Source: Mesorhizobium loti CJ3sym (lineage in GTDB: Bacteria > Pseudomonadota > Alphaproteobacteria > Rhizobiales > Rhizobiaceae). Taken from it: a stretch of 64,000 nucleotides of DNA. Positions 1 to 12,721 of this stretch are shown in pieces; position 1 is the first letter of the stretch; each line of letters opens with the position of its first letter. The translations under genes were made by a program, and so were the position numbers. The stretch is taken from positions 62,001-126,000 of the forward strand of contig NZ_AXAL01000012.1 in NCBI RefSeq assembly GCF_000472785.1, read 5' to 3'. Below the pieces are notes generated by a model. The model worked only from the letters and a program-made list of their open reading frames with translations. It was not told the origin of the DNA and did not search any database.

Positions 1-1
1 G

Positions 2-3943
<3,942 letters not shown>

Positions 3944-4084
3944 ATTTCGCAATTGCCGGGAGGTCCAGGCTTCCCGGCCCACCTTCATCGACGGTTTGAC
4001 CTCGGGTGCACGCTTGCCATGGCTGCCTCAAGAGGTTAACGGGTGCGGCGAACCCCGCACCATCTGGACAGCAGGAACTGGACC

Positions 4085-5539
4085 ATGGGCAAGGTAACAG
4101 GCTTTCTCGAAATCGACCGGCAGGTGCACAAGTACCAGCCAGCTTCAGACCGCATCCGGCATTTCCGCGAATTCACGCTGCCGATGTCGGACAAGGAGGT
4201 CGAGAAACAGGCCGCGCGCTGCATGGATTGCGGCATTCCGTTCTGTCACGGACCGACGGGTTGTCCGATCCACAACCAGATCCCTGACTGGAACGACCTC
4301 GTCTATGCCGGCGACTGGGACAACGCGATCCGCAACCTGCATTCGACCAACAATTTCCCCGAATTCACCGGCCGCATTTGCCCCGCGCCCTGCGAGGAAG
4401 CCTGCACGCTGAACCTCGAGGACATTCCGGTCGCTATCAAGACGGTCGAGCAGGCGATCGCCGACAAGGCTTACGAGACCGGCCATATCAGGCCCTATCC
4501 CCCGGAGAAGAAGACGGGAAAGCGGGTCGCCATCATCGGTTCCGGCCCTGCCGGCATGGCCGCCGCCCAGCAGCTCGGACGCGCCGGCCACGATGTTCAT
4601 GTCTATGAGCGCGAAAGCCGACCGGGCGGGCTGATGCGCTACGGCATTCCCGACTTCAAGATCGAGAAGCACTATATCGACCGGCGCATTGAACAGATGC
4701 AGGGCGAGGGCGTGACGTTTTATTGCGGCGTCAATGTCGGCGTCGACAAGCCTGTGGCCGAACTGCTCGCTGAATATGATGCCGTGCTCTATTGCGGCGG
4801 TTCGGAAGCGCCGCGCGCGGCAGGCATTCCCGGCGATGATCTCGGCGGCGTGCATGATGCCATGCCGTATCTGGTGCAGCAGAACCGCCGTGTCGGCGGC
4901 GAACCGATCCAGTCGGTGGCGTGGCCCTCGCATCCGATCATTGCCGGCGGACAGCATGTCGTCGTCGTCGGGGGTGGTGATACCGCTTCCGACTGCGTCG
5001 GTACCGCTTTCCGCCAGGGCGCGGTGCGCGTCACCCAGCTCGACATCCGCCCGCAGCCGCCGGAGAAGGAAGACAAGCTCGCGGTATGGCCCTACTGGGC
5101 GACCAAGATGCGCACCTCGTCCTCGCAGGCCGAGGGTGCCGAGCGCGAGTTCCAGGTGGCGACGCTCGAGTTCATCGGCGAAGAAGGCCAGCTGACTGGC
5201 GTCAAGTGCTGCGAGGTCGACGAGAAGCGTCAGCCGATCGCCGGCTCCGAATTCGTCATCCGTGCCGATCTCGCCTTCATCGCCATCGGCTTTGCCGGTC
5301 CGGCGAAGGCCGGCGTGGCAGCGGAATTGGAGGGAGCGATGAAAATCACCACCGATAGCCGTCGCTCCAGGAACGTCACGGCCAATGACCGTGACTACAA
5401 GACCAGCGTCGACAAGCTCTATGCCGCCGGCGACGTGCGCCGTGGCCAGTCGCTTGTTGTCTGGGCGATCCGCGAGGGACGCCAAGCCGCGCGCTCCATC
5501 GACGAGGCGCTGATGGGGACGAGCGTCCTGCCGCGCTGA
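4085..5539 (+). CDS. gltD: Glutamate synthase small subunit
   Basis: 484 residues, normal length for GltD. It takes electrons from NADPH through FAD and [4Fe-4S] clusters and passes them to GltB. N-terminal cluster cysteines are seen at C46, C49, C54, C60 and C99, C103, C107; the FAD-binding GSGPAG is at 152-157, and a second nucleotide-binding GGGDTAS motif lies in the NADPH domain. The reading frame is open upstream to an ATG at 4043, but homologues begin MGKVTGFLE, so the ATG at 4085 is chosen. It lies 141 bp after gltB and is followed directly by a strong terminator, consistent with a gltBD operon. Confidence 0.96.
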   Translation: MGKVTGFLEIDRQVHKYQPASDRIRHFREFTLPMSDKEVEKQAARCMDCGIPFCHGPTGCPIHNQIPDWNDLVYAGDWDNAIRNLHSTNNFPEFTGRICPAPCEEACTLNLEDIPVAIKTVEQAIADKAYETGHIRPYPPEKKTGKRVAIIGSGPAGMAAAQQLGRAGHDVHVYERESRPGGLMRYGIPDFKIEKHYIDRRIEQMQGEGVTFYCGVNVGVDKPVAELLAEYDAVLYCGGSEAPRAAGIPGDDLGGVHDAMPYLVQQNRRVGGEPIQSVAWPSHPIIAGGQHVVVVGGGDTASDCVGTAFRQGAVRVTQLDIRPQPPEKEDKLAVWPYWATKMRTSSSQAEGAEREFQVATLEFIGEEGQLTGVKCCEVDEKRQPIAGSEFVIRADLAFIAIGFAGPAKAGVAAELEGAMKITTDSRRSRNVTANDRDYKTSVDKLYAAGDVRRGQSLVVWAIREGRQAARSIDEALMGTSVLPR

Positions 5540-5557
5540 GGCTTCTGCTTCGAATGG

Positions 5558-5586
5558 AAAAGGCGCCGATCAGGCGCCTTTTTTGT
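5558..5586 (+). terminator. Rho-independent terminator after gltD
   Basis: A 7-bp perfect stem AGGCGCC/GGCGCCT (5561-5567 with 5573-5579) has a 5-nt loop and is followed by a run of six T. It is preceded by A residues, so it may also stop the convergent SGNH gene ending at 5608. Confidence 0.9.
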
Positions 5587-5607
5587 TTTCCACGAAACCC
5601 GGATCGC

Positions 5608-6834
5608 TTAGCGATTGACGGTAGTCGTCGTATCGGCCGCCGCAGTGGCTGCCGGGCTTGCCTTCGGCGGCCAGGAGAAATCGTCGGCGCGGCCGGGTGA
5701 AGCCTCCGGCGCCTTGCCCTCGATCACCAGTTTTTCTCCGGGAAGGGCTGGATTGGCCTTGGCCGGCGGTTCGGCGCCGAGCAATTCGGTGCCGCCGTCG
5801 AGTGCCGGATCACTGAGCAGCATGGGCGCGGTGCGGTCGATGACGATTGGTGCTGCGGCCGGTGCCGGCGCTTCGACGGGCGCGCCGGCTGGGGCGGTCG
5901 CCGGGGCCAGGCTTCCGGGAGCGGCCAGGCCCAGGATCTTCGCCAGCGGCTTTTCGGTATAGAAGGCAAGCTTGCGCTTGCCTGCTGTCGACACGTTGAT
6001 GCCGTCATCGGCGCGCAGCCGCACCGGCTGGCCGTTCATGTCGGGGCCGCTGGTAATGAAGGCGCCGTTCTCGTCGACAAAGCCGTCCCAGACATCGACG
6101 AATTCGCCGCCATGGCTTTCGGCGGCCTTGTGGTAGATGTCGTTGAAGGCCAGCATGTCGGATGTCATCTTCGGCACCCTGAAGGCTGGCATGCCGACCC
6201 ACAGGAACGGCACCTTGGCGGTGGCGATCGCCTTGCCGAATTCGTCGGTGCGGCGCTCATATTCCTTGGTCCAGTTCTCGGATCGAGGCTGCTCGCGCAC
6301 ATCCCCCACCTTCATCTGCTGGCGATCGTTGGAGCCCAGCATGACGACGACGGCGGCTGGTTTTTCGGTCTCGATCAACGATTTGATCTGTTCTGGCCAG
6401 TTGTAGAAATCATCGCGCACGAAGCCCGACGAGCCATTGGAGCGAACAACGATCCTGACGGCTGGGTTGTCGGCAAAGGCGGTGTCCAGGCCCTCGGCGA
6501 GACCGGACGCCATGAAGTCGCCGACGACCAGAACAGTGTGGGCGTCCGGTGCCTTCTCAACGATTGGCGTCTGTGGCTCGGCGGGCGCGCGTGGGGCCTT
6601 GGGTTTGCGCGGCTTCGGCTTTGCCTTCAGGACGTCGGCTGGCGGCTCGACGCGCTCGCTGCGGCGCGGAAACAGAAGGTCGCGCAACGACCAGCCACGA
6701 TTTTGCTGCGGCTGTTCCTGCGCCATGGCCGGCACATGGACGGTACCCGCCACGGCAATGGCCAGCACAGCGATGGCCAGGACAAGCACCGGCATGCGAC
6801 GAACGAGCGTCCCAATGCGCTTAGCCCAGACCAA
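5608..6834 (-). CDS. Secreted SGNH-hydrolase-like protein (DUF459 type)
   Basis: 408 residues. An N-terminal signal/anchor (about 10-38) is followed by a basic Pro/Lys-rich linker and an SGNH fold. The nucleophile block reads GDFMASGL (105-112), where the usual GDS serine is replaced by Phe and a Ser lies four residues on; the GxND block is present as GSND (166-169). The C-terminal 130 residues are Ala/Pro-rich. This departure is typical of the DUF459 family, whose substrate is unknown, so activity is not assumed. The start is a TTG at 6834 with GGGAGG six bases upstream; the nearby ATG at 6838 is out of frame and closes at once. It ends near the gltD terminator, which may serve both genes. 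Confidence 0.8.
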   Translation of the reverse strand: MVWAKRIGTLVRRMPVLVLAIAVLAIAVAGTVHVPAMAQEQPQQNRGWSLRDLLFPRRSERVEPPADVLKAKPKPRKPKAPRAPAEPQTPIVEKAPDAHTVLVVGDFMASGLAEGLDTAFADNPAVRIVVRSNGSSGFVRDDFYNWPEQIKSLIETEKPAAVVVMLGSNDRQQMKVGDVREQPRSENWTKEYERRTDEFGKAIATAKVPFLWVGMPAFRVPKMTSDMLAFNDIYHKAAESHGGEFVDVWDGFVDENGAFITSGPDMNGQPVRLRADDGINVSTAGKRKLAFYTEKPLAKILGLAAPGSLAPATAPAGAPVEAPAPAAAPIVIDRTAPMLLSDPALDGGTELLGAEPPAKANPALPGEKLVIEGKAPEASPGRADDFSWPPKASPAATAAADTTTTVNR

Positions 6835-6862
6835 ACATTTCCTCCCTAGTCCGTAACAGGCT

Positions 6863-8086
6863 CTATTTCTTCCTGAGCCATTTGAGCACTTCCATGCTCG
6901 GATACCCGTCCTGGGTCAAGCCGACCTTCGCCTGATAGGTCATGATGGCTGTTTTCGTGCCGTCACCAATCTTGCCGTCGAACTTGCCGTCATAAAGGCC
7001 GTGCTGCGAAAGCCGCTGCTGCAGCTCCTGCCTTTCCTCGAAGGAGAGCTTGGTGAACGGCCGCTGCCAATCCTGCACGAGGCCGCTGCCGCCGGCGATC
7101 TCGTCGGCGAGAAGGCCAACGGCGAGGGCATATTTGTCGGCGTTGTTGTAAGCCTTGATGACGGAGAAATTCCTGACCATCAGGAAGGCTGGCCCGCCAC
7201 GGCCATCCGGCACCTTCAGCGTTGCCTTGTCGGTGAGGTTCTTGAACGGCTTGCCGCTTGCCCTTGCGACGCCGAGTGCCTGCCATTGCGCGATCGTCTT
7301 CGATCCAGCGGGCAACTTGCCGGCCGGCAAGGTGACTTCATAACCCCAAGTCTTGCCGGCCTGCCAGCCATTCTTCTTCAACAGATTGGCTGATGTCGCC
7401 AGCGCGTCGGGGATGGAATTCCAGATGTCGCGCTTGCCGTTGCCGTCCATGTCGACGGCATAATGCTGGTAGCTGGTGGGGATGAACTGGGTCTGGCCCA
7501 TGGCGCCGGCCCAGGAGCCCATGAGGTGGCTTTCGTCGATGTCACCGGTCTGCAGGATCTTCAGCGCCGCGACCAGCTGGGTGCGGGCATATTTCGACCG
7601 CTTGGGGTCGCCATAGGCCAGCGTCGCCAGCGAACGCACGACATTGCGCATGATGTCGTCGCGCTTGAGGATTTCGCCATAGTTCGATTCCATCGACCAG
7701 ATCGCCAGCAGGATGTAGCGGTCGACGCCGAACCTAGCCTCGATCTTGTCCAGCCACGGCTTCCATTTCTTGGCCATCTGCTGGCCGACGGCGATGGACT
7801 GGTCGTGGACGCGGTTGTCGAAATAATCCCAGGCGGGCGCTGTGAATTCAGGCTGCGTGCGCGCCTTGTCGAGCACCACGGGGTCGGGGTCCTTGATGTC
7901 CCTGAAAGCCTGGTCGTAGACGGCGCCGGAAACGCCGCCCGCCACCGCGGTGGCACGGAAACCGGCGACCCATTGCCGGAAACCGGCGTCGGCGAAAGCC
8001 GGCCCGGCAGGCATCAGCAGAGCGAGCGAGAGGCTGGCTGCCGTCATGACGCTGGTAAAAATTTTTGCGGCATTGCGAACGGACAT
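6863..8086 (-). CDS. Lytic murein transglycosylase, MltB family, with peptidoglycan-binding domain
   Basis: 407 residues. Cleaves the MurNAc-GlcNAc bond of peptidoglycan, forming 1,6-anhydro-MurNAc. The signal peptide covers about residues 1-34 and ends AFADA. The SLT_2 catalytic domain carries the glutamate in AIWSMESNYGE and the substrate-binding GAMGQTQFIPTSY. A C-terminal PG_binding_1 domain (ERQELQQRLSQHGLYDGKFD) closes the protein. The start is the ATG at 8086, eleven codons inside the longest frame, because AAGGAGG stands just upstream and the signal peptide then begins properly. The SGNH gene follows 28 bp downstream on the same strand, so the two may be co-transcribed. Confidence 0.92.
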   Translation of the reverse strand: MSVRNAAKIFTSVMTAASLSLALLMPAGPAFADAGFRQWVAGFRATAVAGGVSGAVYDQAFRDIKDPDPVVLDKARTQPEFTAPAWDYFDNRVHDQSIAVGQQMAKKWKPWLDKIEARFGVDRYILLAIWSMESNYGEILKRDDIMRNVVRSLATLAYGDPKRSKYARTQLVAALKILQTGDIDESHLMGSWAGAMGQTQFIPTSYQHYAVDMDGNGKRDIWNSIPDALATSANLLKKNGWQAGKTWGYEVTLPAGKLPAGSKTIAQWQALGVARASGKPFKNLTDKATLKVPDGRGGPAFLMVRNFSVIKAYNNADKYALAVGLLADEIAGGSGLVQDWQRPFTKLSFEERQELQQRLSQHGLYDGKFDGKIGDGTKTAIMTYQAKVGLTQDGYPSMEVLKWLRKK

Positions 8087-8297
8087 CTTTTCCTCCTTCT
8101 CTGTCTCAGGAAAGACCATTCATCGCCGAACCGGGTTAGGAATTAGTTTACCATAGGTGTCGCCTGGAACGAAAAGACACCTCGATGCTTTAACCGGTGG
8201 AAGTTTCCCACACCCGCTTCAGTAATCTTCAATTCCGGCGTGAAAATGTCGCGAGACAGGGATTGCGGAGCCGGCCTGCAAACGGATAATTGAAAGC

Positions 8298-9203
8298 ATG
8301 AAGAGAGTTCGCAAGGCAGTTTTCCCGGTCGCCGGTCTCGGCACGCGGTTCCTCCCAGCCACCAAGGCTGTTCCCAAGGAGATGCTGACCGTCGTCGACC
8401 GGCCGGTCATCCAGTATGTGGTGGATGAGGCACGCGAGGCCGGCATCGAGCATTTCATCTTCGTGACCGGCCGCAACAAGGCGGTCATCGAGGACCATTT
8501 CGATATCCAGTTCGAGCTTTATGACACGCTGGCCCAACGCGGCAAGGACGAGCAGCTTGCCCGCCTGCAGCGGCTGCAGCCGGCGCCCGGGCAGACCAGC
8601 TTCACCCGCCAGCAGGTACCGATGGGGCTTGGCCATGCCGTCTGGTGCGCACGCGAACTGGTTGGCGACGAGCCGTTCGCGCTGTTGTTGCCCGACATGA
8701 TTATGCAGTCCGAAAAGAGCTGCATGAAGTCGATGGTCGAGCTCTACGAGGAAACCGGCAACAACATCATCGCCGTGCAAGAATGCGACCCGGTCGAGGC
8801 CCACAAATACGGCATCGTCGGCCGTGGCGAGGACACGCATCACGGCTTCCGCATCACCGAGATGGTGGAGAAGCCGAAGACCGGCATGGCGCCGTCCAAT
8901 CTCTACATCAACGGCCGCTACATCCTGCAGCCCGAGATCTTCAAGATCCTCGAAGGCCAGGAAAAGGGCGCCGGTAACGAAATCCAGCTCACCGACGCCA
9001 TGCTGAAGCTGGAAAAGCAGCAGGCCTTCTACGGCTATCACTATCAGGGCCGCACCTTCGACTGCGGCTCGCCGGAAGGGTTTGTCGAGGCCAATGTCGC
9101 CTTCGCGCTGTGGCGCAGCGACATGAACGAGAACATGGCTGGCGTCATCCGCACGCTGCTCGACGAGATGAAGCCATCAGAGCGCCGTGGGGCAGCGTTT
9201 TAG
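8298..9203 (+). CDS. galU: UTP-glucose-1-phosphate uridylyltransferase
   Basis: 301 residues, full length. Makes UDP-glucose from UTP and glucose-1-phosphate, feeding exopolysaccharide, LPS core and cyclic glucan synthesis. The nucleotidyltransferase signature AGLGTRFLPATKAVPKEM lies at about 12-29 and includes the metal/UTP-binding residues; the sugar-binding segments (VEKPKT, FDCGSPEGF) are present. It is divergent from the lytic transglycosylase gene and converges on the beta-barrel gene ending at 9227. Confidence 0.95.
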   Translation: MKRVRKAVFPVAGLGTRFLPATKAVPKEMLTVVDRPVIQYVVDEAREAGIEHFIFVTGRNKAVIEDHFDIQFELYDTLAQRGKDEQLARLQRLQPAPGQTSFTRQQVPMGLGHAVWCARELVGDEPFALLLPDMIMQSEKSCMKSMVELYEETGNNIIAVQECDPVEAHKYGIVGRGEDTHHGFRITEMVEKPKTGMAPSNLYINGRYILQPEIFKILEGQEKGAGNEIQLTDAMLKLEKQQAFYGYHYQGRTFDCGSPEGFVEANVAFALWRSDMNENMAGVIRTLLDEMKPSERRGAAF

Positions 9204-9226
9204 GACCCCGCCCCGCTCAGACGTCC

Positions 9227-11032
9227 TCAGCGCTGAACCTTCAAGCCGAGATAGATGCTGTTGGCGGTGTAGTCGCGGCCGGGCAGGTTGCTGGTCAGCT
9301 TTTCGGTTCTCACCCGCGTGGTGAGGCCGGCATAGCGGTTCAGCCACCAGGTCAGCCCGGCCTCAGCGCTCAAGATTTGGTCATGGCCGTCGATGCCGAC
9401 ATAGTGGCGCCAGTCGAGGCCGAGAGCCGCATTCGCGGTCAGATTGGCTCGGATTATCCGCTCGCCCGTCAGTCGACCGGAATAGAGAATGTCGCCGCTT
9501 TCACCTGCCGTGGTCGTTGTCTCGACGGTGGTCTTGCCGGTGAGGCCGATCGTGGTGCCGCGCTCCGGCGACCATTTGAGGTCGGCGTTGACGGTGGCGC
9601 CTGAAATCGCCTCCAGGCTGTTGTCGTCGATGGCTTCCCTCAGCCAGCCGGCCGAGAATTCGCCCGACAGCTTCTCACCCATGTCGAGTTGCAGGCCGGC
9701 GCGAGCGCCGAGGCGTGTCGAGGAGCGTTCGAAGCCTTCATTGTCGATGCGCTGATCATAGGCTCGGCGGCCGACCTCGATTTCGCTGAACGGGGTCAGG
9801 GCCGGCGAAATTTCGTAACCGGCGCGCAAGGTCGCCGTGTAGAGCGTGTTGTCCTGGTCCTTCTGCGACAGCGTGGTGCCGTCCGAAAGCTTGGCGTCGC
9901 TATAGAAGTCGTGCGAGACCGCGCCGGTCAACGTGTACTGCATTTTGCCGACCGCCTTTTCGACGCCGAGGCTGCCGTCGATTGTCTGCCGCAGCGGCTG
10001 CGTGCTGACACCGGAGATGGCATCGGGTGAAGACGCGGATTCCGGCACGGCTTCGTAGCCGAGCTTGGCGATGGCGCGCAGTTCATTGTCGAGATCGACA
10101 TTGTACTGGCCTTCGATGCGGCCTTGCGCATCGTGGACCGGGTAGCCCGACACGGTCTCGCGGAAAATGCCATAACCGTCGATGGTGGCGGAGTTTTCGC
10201 GCCAGTCGGAAATGGCGGTAAAACGCAATGCCGTCTCGGACAGCAGGGCCGACGTGCCGGCACTGCTTGAATCGCCGTTCGTCGTGGCGGTCAGGCCCTG
10301 TTCGATCGTCGGCCGGATGACAAAGGAACCCCATTTGACGCCGGGGGCGGCGAACGGATCTTCCTCGGCTTTCTTGTTTTGGCCTTCGATGGCGGCGGTG
10401 CGCTCGGCGCCGGGGTCGAGTTTCTGCCTGTCGGCGCTGTCGACGGTCAGCGCACGGCGGTTGGCCGTCTCCTCATCCGTGTCGGTCGTACCGGTAGCGT
10501 CCGTCGTGGAGGCGGTCGTTGAAGCGGTGGTATCGGTGGTTGCAGCCGTCGTCTTTTTCTTCTTTTTCGACTTGTCGGCCGCCTTGGTGCCAGCCTTAGT
10601 CTTGTCCTGATCCGCTGCGTTCTGCCCGGTCGTCGAAGGGCGGCGGCGGGGTTTGGGCGGCGTCGGATTGTCGGTGGCGGTGTCGTCGGTCGCCTGCGGC
10701 GGATCGAAGATGCTGCCGGCGGCGGTCGCGGCATCAGTGTTCGTGTCGTCAGGGACAGCGCCGGCGCTGGCCGGCAAATAGGTGCGCGGCGGCGTGTTGT
10801 CGGTCGCGGCATCGGCCGGTGCCTGCTGGCCCTGGGCGGCAAGGGCGAGCTGCCTTGCCTTGCGCTGCTGGTCGGACAGGATCGCCGATTCTGAAACCTC
10901 GCCACGCAGCTCCGTTTCCTGGGCATGAAGGGCGCCCGGGCGCAGCAAGGCAAGCATGCTGGTCGCCAGCAACAAGGCGCATACCGCCTTGCCCTGTCGT
11001 CCTGTTGATTTTTCTGGCTGGGCCCCGGACAT
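9227..11032 (-). CDS. Outer membrane beta-barrel protein with long low-complexity N-terminal segment
   Basis: About 601 residues. A signal peptide (ALLLATSMLALL, cleavage near LHAQE) is followed by some 180 residues of Ala/Thr/Pro/Lys-rich low-complexity sequence, including a run of lysines and Thr-Ala repeats. The C-terminal 370 residues alternate polar and hydrophobic positions with amphipathic strands, as in the rhizobial outer membrane beta-barrel family. The frame also opens at a GTG at 11041; the ATG at 11032 is preferred, though neither has a strong ribosome site. Function unknown; possibly a porin-like or exopolysaccharide-related barrel given galU beside it, but that link is only positional. 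Confidence 0.75.
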   Translation of the reverse strand: MSGAQPEKSTGRQGKAVCALLLATSMLALLRPGALHAQETELRGEVSESAILSDQQRKARQLALAAQGQQAPADAATDNTPPRTYLPASAGAVPDDTNTDAATAAGSIFDPPQATDDTATDNPTPPKPRRRPSTTGQNAADQDKTKAGTKAADKSKKKKKTTAATTDTTASTTASTTDATGTTDTDEETANRRALTVDSADRQKLDPGAERTAAIEGQNKKAEEDPFAAPGVKWGSFVIRPTIEQGLTATTNGDSSSAGTSALLSETALRFTAISDWRENSATIDGYGIFRETVSGYPVHDAQGRIEGQYNVDLDNELRAIAKLGYEAVPESASSPDAISGVSTQPLRQTIDGSLGVEKAVGKMQYTLTGAVSHDFYSDAKLSDGTTLSQKDQDNTLYTATLRAGYEISPALTPFSEIEVGRRAYDQRIDNEGFERSSTRLGARAGLQLDMGEKLSGEFSAGWLREAIDDNSLEAISGATVNADLKWSPERGTTIGLTGKTTVETTTTAGESGDILYSGRLTGERIIRANLTANAALGLDWRHYVGIDGHDQILSAEAGLTWWLNRYAGLTTRVRTEKLTSNLPGRDYTANSIYLGLKVQR

Positions 11033-11238
11033 CGCCACCACTGCTTGCGCGGCGCTATGCGCGCCATACTTACCGAACCGTAAATGGGGATGGTTAACGG
11101 AGGGTTGAGGCGGCGGCCGTTCAGTCGGTTAAAGCGCCGCTGTTTTACAGGATCGCGCGGCGCCCCGGGGCTCTGCTCCCCGGCGTCAATACCATTTCTG
11201 TTGGACAGGCGGGCGGCAAAGCGTTAATCGCATCATCC

Positions 11239-12240
11239 ATGCAGGCGAGACCCCTCGATAAGAAGCCCCTGGACAGGCAAGCGTCGATTGATTCGGCACT
11301 GAGAACTGTGGCAACCGAGCAGGCCGGGATCGCAGCCCTTGCCGAAGCGCTCGAGAACGGACTGGCCGCGCCGTTTGCCCAGGCCGTCGATATGATCTCG
11401 AAGATCGAAGGCCGGCTGATCGTCACCGGTGTCGGCAAAAGCGGCCATATCGGCTCGAAGATCGCCGCGACGCTCGCTTCGACCGGCACACCGGCCTTTT
11501 TCGTCCATCCCGTCGAGGCCAACCATGGCGATCTCGGCATGATCGCCAAGGACGATGCCATCATCGCCATGTCGTGGTCGGGCGAAAGCCTCGAGCTCAA
11601 GGGTATCATCGCCTATTCCAGGCGTTTCTCCATTCCGCTTATCGCCATCACAGCTGGGGAGACATCGGCCCTGGCGCGTGCGGCCGACGTGGTGCTGCTT
11701 TTGCCGCGCACCCCGGAGGCCTGCCCGCACGGCCTGGCGCCGACGACATCGACGCTGCTGCAACTGGTCATCGGCGATGCGCTGGCGATCGCGCTGCTCG
11801 AGGCGCGCGGCTTCACGCCGGACCATTTCCGCACCTTCCATCCCGGCGGCCAGCTCGGCGCCAACCTGACGCTGGTCTCCGAGATCATGCGGGTCGGCGA
11901 CCAGATTCCGCTAGCGCTTCTCGGCACCAAGATGCCGGAAGCGGTCATGACGCTATCGCAGAAGAAGGTCGGCTGCGTCCTGATCGTGGACACCAATGGC
12001 GAATTGGCCGGGATCATCACCGACGGCGATGTCGCGCGCAATTTGCACCGCCACCTGGCCGACGTGACCGTCGACGAGGTGATGACCCGCACGCCCAAGA
12101 CGGTCGACCCACAAACGCTTGCGGGCACGGCCATCGCGCTGCTCAACGAGCACAATATCGGTGCGCTGGTGGTGACCAAGAACAATATGCCGCTAGGCGT
12201 GGTGCATTTCCACGACCTGCTGCGCATCGGCGCCGCTTAG
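11239..12240 (+). CDS. kdsD: KpsF/GutQ sugar-phosphate isomerase (arabinose-5-phosphate isomerase type)
   Basis: 333 residues, full length. Interconverts ribulose-5-phosphate and arabinose-5-phosphate, the first step to KDO for lipopolysaccharide. An SIS domain (about 45-180) has VTGVGKSGHIGSK and MSWSGES, which bind the phosphosugar; two CBS domains follow (about 215-333; GIITDGDVARNL, GVVHFHDLL). The stop overlaps the convergent nfeD stop by four bases. The symbol rests on family resemblance; KpsF or GutQ paralogues cannot be excluded. Confidence 0.88.
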   Translation: MQARPLDKKPLDRQASIDSALRTVATEQAGIAALAEALENGLAAPFAQAVDMISKIEGRLIVTGVGKSGHIGSKIAATLASTGTPAFFVHPVEANHGDLGMIAKDDAIIAMSWSGESLELKGIIAYSRRFSIPLIAITAGETSALARAADVVLLLPRTPEACPHGLAPTTSTLLQLVIGDALAIALLEARGFTPDHFRTFHPGGQLGANLTLVSEIMRVGDQIPLALLGTKMPEAVMTLSQKKVGCVLIVDTNGELAGIITDGDVARNLHRHLADVTVDEVMTRTPKTVDPQTLAGTAIALLNEHNIGALVVTKNNMPLGVVHFHDLLRIGAA

Positions 12241-12701
12241 ACCCGTTCGACCGTCAGCTCCAGGTCCGTATCGGCCGCCCCGATCACTCGCACCTGTGTG
12301 CCGGCTGGCAGGTCCGGACCGGCGACGCGCCATAGCGTGTCGCCGAGCTTGATGCGGCCGCGGCCGTCCTTGATCGGTTCGGCGAGCGTCGCCATCCTGC
12401 CGACCATCTGAGCGCCGCGCCGGTTGAGCAGCGGCTGGTCCGTCGGATCATTGCGACTGCCGACTACCCTCTTGCCGACATAGGCCGAGACCAGCGAGAG
12501 AACCAGAAAGGCAAGGACCTGAACCTGCCAGGTCCAGATCGCCGCATCCCAGATCAGCAGCGACACAGCGCCGATGATCAGCGCCGCGATGCCGATCCAG
12601 AGCATGAAGATGCCGGGTGCTATGACTTCCATCACCAGCAGGACAAAGCCCAGAACCATCCAGTTCCAGGGGCCGAGTTCGGAAACGATGCGGTCGAGCA
12701 T
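12237..12701 (-). CDS. NfeD family membrane protein
   Basis: 154 residues. Short NfeD type: two or three hydrophobic segments in the first 80 residues (WMVLGFVLLVMEVIAPGIF, then LLIWDAAIW and VLAFLVLSL) and a C-terminal OB-fold domain (about 95-150; GRGRIKLGDTLWRV). NfeD proteins pair with SPFH proteins at membrane microdomains, and the SPFH gene lies 20 bp upstream on the same strand. Its end overlaps kdsD by four bases. Confidence 0.9.
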   Translation of the reverse strand: MLDRIVSELGPWNWMVLGFVLLVMEVIAPGIFMLWIGIAALIIGAVSLLIWDAAIWTWQVQVLAFLVLSLVSAYVGKRVVGSRNDPTDQPLLNRRGAQMVGRMATLAEPIKDGRGRIKLGDTLWRVAGPDLPAGTQVRVIGAADTDLELTVERV

Positions 12702-12721
12702 GGGAATGTACCCCTATGATC

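Noticed and set aside
4145..5485. 446-residue antisense frame over gltD
   Set aside because: Same shadow effect; no recognisable motif or ribosome site.
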